Below, one piece after another: positions 1-9,910 of a DNA stretch of 64,000 nt. The notes beneath the pieces are model-generated. The model made no database searches. It was not told the origin of the DNA and was given only the letters and a program-made list of their open reading frames with translations. Position 1 is the stretch's first letter. Every line of letters starts with the position of its first letter. The stretch lies in contig NC_087065.1 of NCBI RefSeq assembly GCF_963678635.1, positions 42,287,430 to 42,351,429 of the forward strand, in the 5' to 3' direction. This stretch comes from Symsagittifera roscoffensis (lineage: Eukaryota > Xenacoelomorpha > Acoela > Convolutidae). The translations under genes were made by a program, and so were the position numbers.

Positions 1-205
1 ATGCTTCCATCAATAGGACTTCCGTGGGGCGGTCCCCACGGTTGTCGTGCCCCAAGATGTTTATCAGGGCAGTCAGCAACATGACTACCTCTCAGTCCTC
101 CAGAGCGAAGTCTCGATCCATTAGCCGACGATAGATCGCATCTACCATCGGTCCTACATATGCCTCTGCCAGGTCCATCAATTCATCCAAGTTGAAGTTA
201 TCCAT
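1..205 (-). pseudogene. 3-prime accessory ORF of gypsy copy 1 (partial, one stop)
   Basis: Downstream of pol on the element strand, an ATG at 205 opens a frame running to the window edge. It begins MDNFNLDELMDLAEAYVGP and is rich in acidic and hydrophobic residues suggestive of helices. An in-frame TGA interrupts it after about 37 codons, and the same frame then continues open for about 30 codons. I do not recognise the product. Its place after pol and before the expected 3-prime LTR is where some gypsy elements carry env-like or accessory genes, but I see no signal peptide or membrane segment here. It could also be chance coding in noncoding sequence. Confidence 0.3.
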
Positions 206-612
206 TCTCTTTTCAGGTTCGACTCGATATGATTTGATGATTTGACTCAAGTGAGTAATTAAACGATCAATCAGGATCTAGAAAAGAATTCACGAATATC
301 GCACTTGTCCGTTTCACCTCAACTTCTCTTTAAATTTTATTTGAAACAGTCAGATAAAAAGATTTTGACCCTAAAATTTAATAAAATCAATCGGTCTCTA
401 AAATTTTGGAATTCGTCCTAAGATTGGACAGTCCAAACTTTGGATCTATTCCTAAGATCGTTATTCAGTTATTCGTGGTCGCTAACTCTTTCTTACACTT
501 ATGTCTTAATAACATAACACAAAATATAACATAACACACATAACATAACATAACACATATTTCACACACTACACATACTTTAGTCTGACACCCTCTTGCA
601 CGTTACCTTAAC
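206..612 (-). other. 3-prime noncoding stretch of copy 1 with an ATAACAC-type simple repeat
   Basis: This is A+T-rich and has no open frame. Positions about 507-560 are an imperfect tandem repeat built from ataacata and ataacaca words. It separates the end of the macro-domain frame (stop at 613) from the small downstream ORF. I see no clear polypurine tract or LTR boundary. Confidence 0.45.
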
Positions 613-1179
613 TCAGCCTATACTAAAGTAATATTTCTTATGTAAGCATACTTGTATATTAGTATCAGAGAAGATTACGTGTATGAGCGCGTACAGTTCC
701 CGAGGATGCAGTCGTCCTCTGTTCGGATCGTACACTGGAAGCGAAAGTTCCTTCACTTCCCTTTCCACGAGGAAGTCTCTCAATCTCGTCAAGGACAAGA
801 CTAGGTTTTCTGGGTCCACGTGCCGCTTCTCCGTCGCCCGTGTCACTAAGAAGCATAGGTATTTTCCCGGTATCTGTGACGCCGCCGGAGGCAAGGCTGT
901 TACGCCCCCTATTCCTGGTCTTTGCTTCCAAAGGAATTCTATGTTTTTATATTCTCTCTTAAAATCCGCTGCTAATGCTGTCCTAAAACTCATGTCTGCT
1001 GTGATTGCTATCGCACATGTTCTATTTGTGAGTATGAAATCGCTGTTTGTTAGTAGTATGCTACTTGAATATTCATTTGATAAGTTAAAATTTGACTCAA
1101 CTACCCTCTCTATGTCCGGTTTCTTAGGGTCTTCGCCTGTTTCTGCTTCTAAACCTCCTGTTTCTCTTGCTATTCTCAT
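613..1179 (-). pseudogene. Macro-domain (OARD1/Poa1-like) at the C-terminus of gypsy pol
   Basis: The 188-residue frame resembles the macro-domain fold, which binds ADP-ribose and in some families removes it from proteins or O-acetyl-ADP-ribose. Visible landmarks in order are CAIAITADMSF (about residue 55), LAADFKREY, IGGVTALP, KYLCFLVTRA, the helix ENLVLSLTRLRDFLVE, the strand VKELSLPVYD, and ALIHVIFSDTNIQV near the end. The strand-helix pattern and spacing match the short OARD1-type members. The glycine-rich loop (G-C-G-L-D in active family members) is replaced by YDPNRGRL, so hydrolase activity is doubtful and binding only possible. The frame is the same as the pol tail at 1,186-1,812. A single TAA at 1,186-1,188 and two lysine codons separate them, so it was probably the end of the pol polyprotein. 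The assignment is by pattern, with no database search. Confidence 0.65.
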
Positions 1180-1185
1180 TTTTTT

Positions 1186-1705
1186 TTATAATAAATTTTC
1201 AGTGTGGGTAAGTCCTACCCCCACTCCCCGGACAAAAATATCCATCGACGTCCCCGTCGATCGCATACCGGATATCAAGTCGAGGTTGGAAGCCGGAATG
1301 AGTAGTCGCCCTTCTTGGGCAGCCCAGGAAGGATCCTCTCGTTCGGTTTTCATGTATTGCATGCTTCCACGATCTACATCTTGAATCGTGACACTGGTCT
1401 CTTTTGGATCCGACGTCATTTCGTTCAGCCATTCCAAGACACGTAAATTCGTCAAGTCTTTTTCGTATGACTGCTGTTGCTCGTCGTCGAATTCTACCTC
1501 GGGCTTGGACCGGTCATCGACCCACTCCTCGTCGTGATCATCGATTATGTCAATTTCCTGTGACACATTTATTTCTTCTAGACCCACTACTTCTTCCCCT
1601 ATCTTCTTTAGGTCTATCCTGCCCACTACCAAATCGTCACCGTAAGGGTTATATCTTTTTCCCGGTCTTGTTCTGTCATTCTGTCGAGTCTGTATCGTGA
1701 ACGTT
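1186..1705 (-). pseudogene. Pol C-terminal acidic tail, between integrase and macro-domain
   Basis: The open frame (ORF limit 1,186-1,812, with pol-like coding from about 1,705 down) encodes a very acidic stretch: EEVVGLEEINVSQEIDIIDD, then DDHDEEWVDDRSKPEVEFDD. It ends with the hydrophobic block DIFVRGVGVGLTHTENL just before the stop that precedes the macro-domain. No catalytic motif is present. It is the continuation of pol after the deleted integrase C-terminus. The frame changes relative to integrase because of the deletion junction near 1,705. A flexible linker tethering the macro-domain is a reasonable guess. Confidence 0.6.
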
Positions 1706-2464
1706 GCATTAGCTCTTTTGTAAGTTCTCCCACAAAAGCTCTTCCGTTGTCCGATTGAAACGTCATCGGACAACCATGTCTCGCTATCCACGTATTGATC
1801 AGTTGGTCGCACGTCTCTTCCGCTGAGACAGTTATGCAGGGCACGGCCTCTGCATACTTCGTGAAGTGATCTATCATGACCAAGACTTGATTATAACCAC
1901 TGTCTGTCATGCATTTCCTTTGGTGATCTATCTGCACCACCTCGTTGAAGTCAGACGACTCGATCGATTGTAAAGGAAGTCGCAATTTCCTTAGATCCGT
2001 GACCTGTTGGCACGATAGACACGCAGTTACCCACTTCTCACATGCCTTTTTCATTCCAGGCCACTCAAAGCGCTTCAAGGTCCTCTGATATAATTTGTCG
2101 ATCCCCTGATGGTCCATCTGATCATGCGACCTGAATAAGAGTTCTGTCTGATAGAGTTGCAGCAACACTATTGCGTTGTACTTGTATAGGACTTTGTCTT
2201 CATCTCTTCTCTTGCAAGCCACAATCCCGTCCTTTTTCAAGTACAACCTTCCCTCTTTCTGCATAAAATACTGTGGCAGAATGCGGTAACTATCTTCCTA
2301 GATGTCTCCTTTGTCCGGGGAACCCTTTTCGATCCACCTTTTCAGGTTGCTTGTCATGCGGTCATTTCTCTGCGCTCTTAGTAGATCCGAGAGTCTGTAT
2401 CTTGCCTTCAATTACGTCTTTATGACCCTCATCTGACTATTCAGCTCATTGGGCTGATGGGTAT
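1706..2464 (-). pseudogene. pol: Gypsy integrase, truncated after the second catalytic Asp
   Basis: Integrase inserts the cDNA copy of the element into host DNA. The frame from 2,264 down contains the H2C2 zinc-binding domain (His47, His52, Cys82, Cys85; spacing HX4HX29CX2C, canonical). It then has the start of the DDE core, with the first Asp in VQIDHQ (residue 113) and the second in FQSDNGRAF (residue 172). Shortly after GELTKELMQ the sequence jumps directly into the acidic pol tail. The catalytic Glu and the DNA-binding C-terminal domain are therefore deleted. Upstream, 2,265-2,464 is the pre-integrase region in the same frame (AQRNDRMTSNLKRWIEKG), with two in-frame stops. Non-functional. 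Confidence 0.85.
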
Positions 2465-3526
2465 CTTCTCTATCTTAACGCACCAAATCTTTGCTAATGG
2501 CTGTGTTTCCTGTTCGAATGGCTGAAGATCAGTCCTGACTACCTCTTTTTGTGGCAGCAGACTCATCGAATGTTTCGATACCGCTATTGTTTCCAGATCA
2601 TCCGCTGCGTTATCAAAGACTCTTTCACCTGGTATGAGGTAGCGATCACTGTCAGGGTCCTGGTATATCTCTCTATTCAGATCCCTTGCTCGAGTCTCCA
2701 CTAGTAGTGTGTGGATCGCTAGTCCTGGCAGTTCCGATCCGGAGCTCGAGTTCCTGTCTGAGTAGGTGTCAATTCCTGAGTTTTGGGAATTGTCATCTGT
2801 TGAAGAGTCTGTGATGGAGTCTGCACCATCTCCTGGGTCAGTTCTGTGCTTTCTTCGCATCCATCTGAACTCCCCGGACAAAACCTTGTTCTCCAGGTCC
2901 TGCTTCTCATCAGGAACTTTTTCATCTTCATCAAACTCCCCGGACAGACTTCCTTGTCCCGGGTGTTGATCTTGAACTCTCCGGCTCTTCTCACCTTTCG
3001 TCTCCCCGGACAAACAATCTTGCACCAGGTTTCGTTCAGCCTTCTCACTTTCTTTATCTTGGTCCACAAAGGTGACGGTTTTCTTCTTTAGTGTATCGTT
3101 CCCCCGTTCTTTCCGACCGTATGAAGTACTGGTTAAAACCTCGTGTGGTATTGAGGATACTAGTTGCTGAACTATTGTCCTACAATCCCTCTCGTTTTCT
3201 TTGTGTTGTCGTCTGGACGGCATGATCTTCACCTTCTCACTGACTGTCAGTGATGCCACTGCTGCTGCCCATTCGAGGTCATCTCTGGTCACTTCTCTCT
3301 CTAACAATCCACCCAGCATCCGCATCACTTGCGATGTGACCTGCACCGTTTTATCCAATAATGAGAGGCTGTTAAGGTTCATGCGAGAGAGTTCCTGCTG
3401 GACCAGGTTCGAGCGCAGCAACAGATCCAAGGGCACCGGGTCCTTGTTGGATAGGATCCTTATCTCGGCAGCTTTCTCTACAGGTAGCTCAGGATGTCCT
3501 GGAATTGGATGTCCAGACTTGTCCAA
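2441..3526 (-). pseudogene. Long linker of pol between RNase H and integrase, with LSGE repeats
   Basis: A 361-residue open frame without a recognised fold sits where most Ty3/gypsy elements have only a short connection. The first third (PELPVEKAAEI, LLLRSNLVQQELSRMNLNSL) looks helical. The middle is charged and has three copies of LSGE/LSGEF, spaced about 20-35 residues apart (CLSGET, SLSGEF, VLSGEF). The last third has a Ser/Asp-rich patch (SITDSSTDDNSQNSGIDTYS) and the block DPDSDRYLIPGERVFDNAAD. Frameshifts occur at both ends: near 3,550-3,580 after RNase H and near 2,465 before integrase. It is remarkably open for a broken element, so this part may be young or under weaker decay. Function unknown. 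Confidence 0.6.
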
Positions 3527-3611
3527 CCATCTCGTTAAGGAAAGCGCTTCATAAGTTTCTCTGTCCAGAAACGAGAATCTTTTCTTTTATTTCTGCCTGA
3601 TTTTCTTGCTT

Positions 3612-4655
3612 CTATTCCAATCTTTCATAGAACTCGGTTTTCTTGCTGAGGCTGTCAGCATTCTGGTGTTTGTCACGCATCCTGTGCTCGATTATCATGT
3701 GATATCCATCTAATCTCACTAACCATCTTCCTATATAACTCTGATCCATCGAGTATGTCTTCAACCAGGATAACGCCCTGTTGACCACGCGTAACTTAAA
3801 GGGAGCGCTTCCCAAGTATGCGCGGAACTTTTCCACAAATGTGATCACTGCAAACATTTTTTGCTTTTGGTGCACCATATTTCATCTCAGTGTCACTTAA
3901 CACCTTACTGCCATATGCAATTGGACGGAGAACGGTTCTTCCATTCCATTCCTGCTCCTGATGCAGTATTCCCGAGATGGCTACTACTGATGCTTCTGTG
4001 TCAAGAACATACATGCCCTTTTCAGTAGGCATGCCTAGCACTGGCGGCTCGCACAGTTCCCGCTTTATGTTCTCAAAGGCCGTTTGAGCTTCATCGCTCC
4101 ATTCGAACTTCTTCCCTTTGTTGCGCATCAGCTTCTGCATTGGATACACCTTATCTGCATATCCTTTTATGAACTCACGGTAATAATTGGCAAACCCTAG
4201 GAAGCTCATGAGCTGTGTGTCCGTTCTGGGAGCCTTCCATGTCAACACAGCTTCTACTGCTTCCGGGTCCGGCCTCACACCATGCCTGTCCACCATTCTT
4301 CCTAGGTACTTGATTGAATCACTACGGATTTCACATTTCGATGGTTTGCATTTCAAGCCTGCTTTTTTCATGGATCCAAAGACCTCATCGAGCCGATCAA
4401 TGTGGTCTTCCAGGGTCGGTGTTGCTATGACTACGTCATCCACGTAACACATCACAAGATTCCCGTAATTCTTTGTCACTCTGGTCAAAGCCTGAGCCAT
4501 CAGTCTTTGAAAAGTGGCCGTTGCGTTTCACAAGCCGAAGGGCATCCTCTTCCACTGGTACAACCCCATTTCACACGCGAATCCAGTCTTTTCTCTATCC
4601 TTCTTACGCAAAGGGACCTGCCAGAAGGCAGAACCCAAGTCCAATGAGGGGCGTT
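3612..4655 (-). pseudogene. pol: Gypsy reverse transcriptase (C-terminal half) and RNase H
   Basis: RT copies element RNA into DNA and RNase H removes the RNA strand. The frame 4,500-3,796 begins at MAQALTRVTK. It contains the catalytic box CYVDDVVIAT (residues 18-27), the thumb/connection blocks KYLGRMVDRHGVRPDPE and SFLGFANYYREFIKGYA, and the start of RNase H (MYVLDTEASVVAISGILHQ). A one-base insertion in an A run near 3,856-3,861 shifts the frame. RNase H then resumes at 3,878-3,612 with AVITFVEKFRAYLGSAPFKL and the terminal RMRDKHQNADSLSKK block. Between 4,500 and about 4,650 a short piece (LGSAFWQVPLRKKDREKTG, RMPFGL) is readable in the RT frame with one stop. The fingers and N-terminal palm are deleted, as copy 2 shows by comparison. 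Confidence 0.9.
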
Positions 4656-5761
4656 AAGCTCGATAAGCCGTCGTCCGTGTCGGACTTCATTGAAAACAAT
4701 TTATGAATAGATTTTAATTCATTAATCTTTTTTAAAATTTTATCGTTATTGCCATGATAAGGACAGTATTTCACACTATGTTTCTTCAAGTTTTGTGTCT
4801 CCTCATAGTCGGTCCTCATCGGCAAAGCGTAACCAAGTTTCTTTCCACGCTGGATTGAAACCGTGGTGTCCAGTGTGTTCAATAACACACTGACACACAG
4901 TCCGTTTCGAGTTACCGAGAAGCTCCGGCCTAAAATTACTGAACTTCGACTATGTGGATTCAGTACCAAACAAACCTGTTTACTATCACTTAACGAATTT
5001 AAATTTCTCATTCTAAAATTTGCCACCACTGCTTGTCCCAGCTGTAGTTTTACTTTTCTGTCTAAAAAAATTGGTACCTTGTTTTCGTCTGTTATTATTC
5101 TATTAATTGGTTTCTTAACATACTTCCGATCCGGCTTCCTAATCCTTATTAGACCGTTGTTCAAGTCAATCATCGTGTCAAATTTCCTGACAAAATCTCT
5201 GCCCAAGATGAATTGGTCGGCGTCGTCCAAATTCTCTACGACCAGGAAGTTCATCCAAAGATCCCGTCCTCCCATGTGGAGGACCGTTATTGGTGTTCTT
5301 CCGGCTACGTAAATCGCTCTTCGATTGGCTGCCGTTAGTTGGAGATTCGTCGGATTTAGATCTTGCCTCGTGAAGCCCATTCTTTCCCAAGTCTTTATCG
5401 GCACCACACTCACTACCGCTCCCGTGTCCAGAAGCCCTGTGACTCCGATTTTCTTTCCGTTGGTGTCGAGCAGATGTGCAGTCACATCTACTTCGTATCC
5501 AATGTGTACTGCGTCTTGCTCCATCATGGCGTCATGGCCTATCCTGCGGACTTTGAGTTCCTCCTCACCCAAATGGATCTGTCCTATCTGGTCACTGTCT
5601 GTTGTTACATATGTCCTAGTGTAGATACTGATTCCATCTACGTTCAGCATCACTCGATACGGTCCATATACTTCCACGTAGCGCCCGTGAAGCTTCTTTA
5701 TGCGAGGGCCACCTGTTGTTAGTAGTGCTCGCATCGCTCTCGACTCAGTGCGTGGCTCCAC
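4656..5761 (-). pseudogene. pol: Gypsy aspartic protease region
   Basis: The frame 5,761-4,604 (385 codons) carries a retropepsin that cuts Gag and Pol. It has the active-site triad context GLLDTGAVVSVVPIKTW with Asp112, a flap-side region YVAGRTPITVLHMGGRDLWM, and the second hallmark QFILGRDFVRKFD (ILG at 185-187). The region after it (DRKVKLQLGQAVVANFRMRN) is a typical protease-to-RT spacer. The frame runs uninterrupted up to a deletion junction at about 4,650, where the spacer (TDDGLSS) is fused out of frame to mid-RT. The catalytic Asp is intact here but changed to Glu in copy 2. Sequences just upstream (5,762-5,990) continue the gag/protease spacer with disrupted frames. Confidence 0.85.
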
Positions 5762-5990
5762 CTGCCTCAGTTAATCTGCTGATGTATCCAAATGCATCAA
5801 AGTGAACTCTGATGGTTCACTCAGATTTCTGATTACCTGGTGTCCCGCTACCGAGATTATTGACTGTATTTTGCTTCCTTGGGGCACCATACCGAACCTC
5901 TGCCCGGAGATCATATAAGTTTCATGCTCAAACTACTTGGTGCCTTTGTTTCTTCGACTTCTGTTGCCTCGAAGGTATTCAGCTTCTCTT

Positions 5991-6920
5991 TTAGTTTCTC
6001 ATTTTCCACTCCTTTAGTTTCTCATTTTCCAATTCGAGTTTCAGTTTTTGCTCGATCTCTTTCGTTACCAGTTCCTGCTGCACTCTATTTAGAGCAACTC
6101 TCGTGGCTGCCTTATAATCAATCTTGAAGTCGTCCGCCGCAGTCACCGGTTCCGGTTCACATGTCTCTTCTGTTACCGCTCGCATTTTCTTCGTTGCCAG
6201 CTCTTGCGGTTTTTCTTTTCTGCGCGCCTCCGCCTCATTCAATAGGCGAGCCTTGCTGGCTTTCACACCCGATAAAGTTTCCTCATGCCTGGGATGCTTG
6301 ATGTCTGCCACAGCATCCCAGAATTGCAGGCATTACGATTTAAAATGACCTTCCAAGTTACAAAAGAAAAACCTCGGGCCGAATTTTGCAATTACTCCTC
6401 TCATGAAATCTTCATGATCGACTTCTGACGCATCTTCGTCCTCGAGGCTAAAGCCTATAGCTTTCATGCCCGGTTTGTAAGTTGGGCATGCTGACACATG
6501 ATGGTCCGTCGAACTGCAATTTGCACAAGAGCGCCTGTTGTCCATATCATCCCTTGGTTTGTACCAGTTGTTCCCTTGGTTTGCTGGTCCGTTGTTAAAA
6601 TTGTCGTAATTGTTCTTGTAATATTCAGATCTCGATGGAGGTTTTAGTAAAACATACTCTTTTGACTTGAGCCTCAACTCCTCTGGTGTTGGCGCATTGG
6701 TTGATAGTGGTATGTAATGTGTTGCTAAAATTGTACGAAGTTCATCATTCTTCACACCATCGACGAATTGTGAGGCTACCGACAGGTTCATCCTCCTGTT
6801 CGACTCGTCCGGTTGGCTACGCCTTCTAAGCATCACCAAATCGTCTAGAAACTTGTCTATCGTCTCATCTTCTCGTTGCCTCTTTTTCTCGAAGCGCATC
6901 TTTGCTTGGTGTCCCTGCAC
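5991..6920 (-). pseudogene. gag: Gag C-terminus: capsid end, two CCHC zinc knuckles and a coiled-coil spacer
   Basis: Gag packages element RNA. Frame 6,920-6,333 contains the capsid end (DETIDKFLDDLVMLRRRSQP, ASQFVDGVKNDELRTILATH), an Asn-rich spacer, and one perfect zinc knuckle CANCSSTDHHVSAC (CX2CX4HX4C, residues 132-145). A second knuckle is damaged: its first Cys is Phe (FFFCNLEGHFKS), and a TAA falls just before its last Cys. Copy 2 keeps this knuckle as CFSCNLEGHLKSNC, so the break here is a recent mutation. The frame then continues at 6,311-5,991 with a charged, probably coiled-coil segment (EAEARRKEKPQELATKK, LNRVQQELVTKEIEQKLKLE). RNA binding is expected from the knuckles. Confidence 0.85.
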
Positions 6921-7588
6921 CCCTGAGCCAAACGATTTAACAAGATTTCAAAGATTTTCTCAGCAGTATCCCGCTGATATTGCTTTTTGGCCATCACACA
7001 GTTTAGGGCTCTCCCTTCCAAGTTACTGGTGAGCGCACTGCACTCTTGCCTTTCTGACAGGTCTTCTTCCTCAAAATGCAGTTTCATCACCGCTATCTGG
7101 GTGTCAATGCAGCCATCAGGTTCGTCCTTGTAGCATCTTGGTTTCTTAAAGACTCTTCTGGGCTTTTCACTGCGTTCATTGGTTCTGGATAACCTCGTCA
7201 GGATTGTCTCCAAAGACCTGTTTAGGGGTTCAAAGGCTGTGAACATTGCTGTAGCATCTCTTGAATGCCCAGCCTGAGTATCTTCGCCCCCTGATAAGGG
7301 TTCTGTATTTGGTATATCCCTTCTATCCGAATCGCCGGGATTGTTTCTTCCTTGGCTCGCATGACTCATCCCTGGGCTTGCATGACTCCTGTTCCTGGAA
7401 TCGACTCTGCCAGTCGCATGTGTGCCTTGCGTCGGTCGCTCGTTTGAAGTCTGTCTATTGCCAGTTGAACTTCCTCTGAAGTGTGGGCCCCATGTTCTAT
7501 TATCCCCTGTGGCATAGCCTGCTGAACTGCCCCTACCTCTATTGGATCCATATGAACTTCTCCTATTCTGTTGGTCATTGAAAATCAC
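6921..7588 (-). pseudogene. gag: Gag: basic Gly/Arg/Ser-rich segment and capsid N-domain
   Basis: Frame 7,588-6,857 starts with a low-complexity basic region (NRRSSYGSNRGRGSSAGYA, THATGRVDSRNRSHASPGMS), a likely nucleic-acid-binding or disordered arm. It then enters a retrotransposon-type capsid domain: LNRSLETILTRLSRTNERSE, KLHFEEEDLSERQECSALTS, NLEGRALNCV, YQRDTAEKIFEILLNRL. A frameshift near 6,915-6,925 separates it from the remaining capsid and the zinc knuckles. Copy 3 has the same junction region on the plus strand (about 24,150-24,330), confirming the family. Confidence 0.75.
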
Positions 7589-8912
7589 CCTCGGCTCCCT
7601 GCTGGGACCTCCCGAGTTCGGTTCCCCTTCTCTTGGTCCGCTCTTGCTGCCTAGTAGCCGTCCAACCGAACCATGATAGCCTGAGTTCGCCTCTCCATCA
7701 TCGCATCTATCTTTGTGTCAGGTGTCCCATGAGTCTGCTCTTGTTGAGTTCTCAACTTCTCCATGTCGTCTTTTAAGCGTCACTATCTCTGCTCCACAAG
7801 TTCTTCGCTATGTGTTAATCTGTTCTTTCCTTGAAGCGTTTCTCGCTTTTACCAACTTCTTGATATTGAGGTTTATTTCTTCCCGCAGACTTTCTCTTTC
7901 ACCGTGGACTGCTCTTTCTAGTTCACTCATTCTTATGGACATCTGTTCATTTTGTTCTCCTATACTGCCCACTATGTTGTTCAAGGCTTCTTCAAATGAT
8001 GCTCTACTAGTGGCGTAACAAGTGGCGGTGTCACCCTGTCGATCCCAGGTAGCTTGGTACTGTTCGAGATTCGGGCTTTGATTCTCTGCCTCGACGTCAT
8101 TTCCTTATCCACCTCTGGATCCGACGATGCGTTGCTTAGCCCTATGTTTATATTCTCCCCAGTTCGCGTTTACAAATTTGTCATACTCACAAAGTCTCTT
8201 GACTGGCCTGATGTGTTTGTGTTTTTGCTAATCGTCCTCACCACACCAAATTTGTTCATGGTTCCAGTCTCTCTGTCGGTGTATGCCTCATTCTCCTGGG
8301 TTGAACTATTGAGGCTGACTCGAGATCCAAAGTCAACTTGCTCATCATCGTCCTCTTCTTCCTCCTGCGATTCACCTTTATTTCCTGTACCCACTCCCAT
8401 GGTGAATGGAAAGATGTTTCCAAAATGTTCTTCACTCTTTCTGAAAACGATGAGGACGTCGCTTGTTTCTCCGTCACGCCTGTCATCATAGTGTTGTCTG
8501 TGGGAGATCTTCTAGTTGCCACAATTTCAGTAGAGATGTCGGACAGTTCCGACATCTCCTCTCGGTCCAGTGTCTCGGTGGAAGTGGCAAAGTCTTGGTC
8601 TTGTTCTACCAGAGTAGATTCACTCACCAGCCTTCCGTTTCCTCTCCCCTCCGGTCCATGTGTTTTCCGGTTCTCATTCATGGCCTGGTCCGGATGAACT
8701 TCCACTTCTAGCGTAGTTTTTCGCTCATCTGAGGACTTTTGACTCCTGGTTTCAACCATTCTGCCTAAAACCGTCTCCCCTTTGTCGGTCCGGGCTCGTG
8801 TGATCCGTTCCACAAAAGGGTCGGTCATTGCTTTTCTTTGCTTTTCAGGTATTAAATTCCTGGATATATCACCTAGTTTAGGTATCCTTGACTTGTCTAG
8901 ACTCATTTTCAA
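7589..8912 (-). pseudogene. gag: Gag N-terminal region with acidic patch and coiled coil, several frameshifts
   Basis: The first open frame, 8,912-8,256, starts MKMSLDKSRIPKLGDISRNL after a leader without other in-frame ATGs. It has charged, Ser/Thr-rich sequence ending SSSFSERVKNILETSFHSP. Coding then moves to another frame (8,400-8,170), with an acidic run QEEEEDDDEQVDFGSR. Around 7,850-7,980 a third frame shows a coiled coil (MSELERAVHGERESLREEIN) that is closely matched in copy 3 at 23,430-23,480. The pieces are collinear with copy 3, which supports one ancestral gag frame now broken by indels. No enzymatic motif. The start codon choice is tentative. Confidence 0.6.
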
Positions 8913-9654
8913 TTTATCACTTCTTTCTGCCTATGCACTCAATTCGATTGCTAGTGTCCTTCTAGTTTGACTATTGATAATAATAACACAACACAATAAA
9001 TTTCAAAAATTTTTACCAATTAGTGACCACGAATTCTTGTGTGTTATCAGTGTACAGCGTGTATACAATTTATTTACAATAATCGATTATTTGTTGTAAG
9101 ATTTGAGAACTAGCACAGTATGATGATATCAGTCAATTAAAAATATAGTGTATTCACTACCCAATCAAGCCTAAATTGCTGATTTAAAACCAGAAATAAC
9201 AAATAAGGAAAATTTCTATCAAAAACGCATGTGTATTGTACTCTTAGTCGGTCGCAGTACAATAGTTGAACTTGTATTTTAAAGAAAGAGCTTTCCCTGC
9301 TTGGTGCTGCACCAAACAGACAAAACTTGAAGGCAGTAATTTTCTCAAGTAGGCGTCTATTGCACCCACCGAGTCTCCTGTTACCTATCTGCCTTCGGAC
9401 TGCCCGAGCTGGACCTACTAAATTCCTCAGCGCAGTCACTTTTCTCAAAAAGTTTTGGGTTTCAATCCACACCAATGAGTTATACACTCTTTTCTAATTT
9501 AGACTTAGTGTCGCGAATCTCCCAGTTTGGACCTGTTTTGGTCTGGTCTTTTTTTTGAAAAGCAAGTCATCAGTGCAGTCACTGGTTCCTAGACTGTCTC
9601 TTAAAAACCTAACACCCCTCACTATCATCTTTTCTTCTGTTTACCTAAGCCCTT

Positions 9655-9910
9655 TAACAAAAATAATACCCATCCGGGTTGACAAAAAACAGTACCCCCA
9701 GGATTGGCAAAAATAGTACCCCTCCGGATTGGCAAAATTGAGACCCCTCCGGATTAGGACCCCTCCGGTTTTGTAAAAACAGGATCCCTCCGGATTGGGA
9801 CCCCTCCGAATTAGGAAAAATTTGGACCCCTCCGGATTGGGACCCCTCCGGTTTTGTAAAAATAGCTTTTCGGAGACTTCCTTGATTTTCAACCTATACC
9901 CCTCCGGATA
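9655..9910 (-). repeat. Tandem CCGGAGGGG-type motif array in the leader of copy 1
   Basis: On the plus strand about ten units of the form cccctccggattgg or cccctccggttttg occur in roughly 250 bp, spaced irregularly by 15-35 bp. Copy 3 has the same motif on its element strand at about 21,570-21,740 (ccaatccggaagggtcc and variants). Single copies are scattered through the rest of segments A, B and C. It is probably an element-specific regulatory or packaging repeat. Frames through it have no coding look. Confidence 0.7.

Noticed and set aside
683-1384. 233-codon plus-strand frame
   Set aside because: It is antisense to the macro-domain and pol tail frames and has no motif. A shadow frame.
4863-5312. 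149-codon plus-strand frame
   Set aside because: Antisense to the protease region, with no independent coding signal.
9137-9487. 116-codon minus-strand frame before gag
   Set aside because: Part of the leader. The matching stretch of copy 3 (22,030-22,257) shares DNA similarity and part of the reading (RRQIGN, KITxFK), but the frames end differently and no family is recognisable; kept as noncoding leader.
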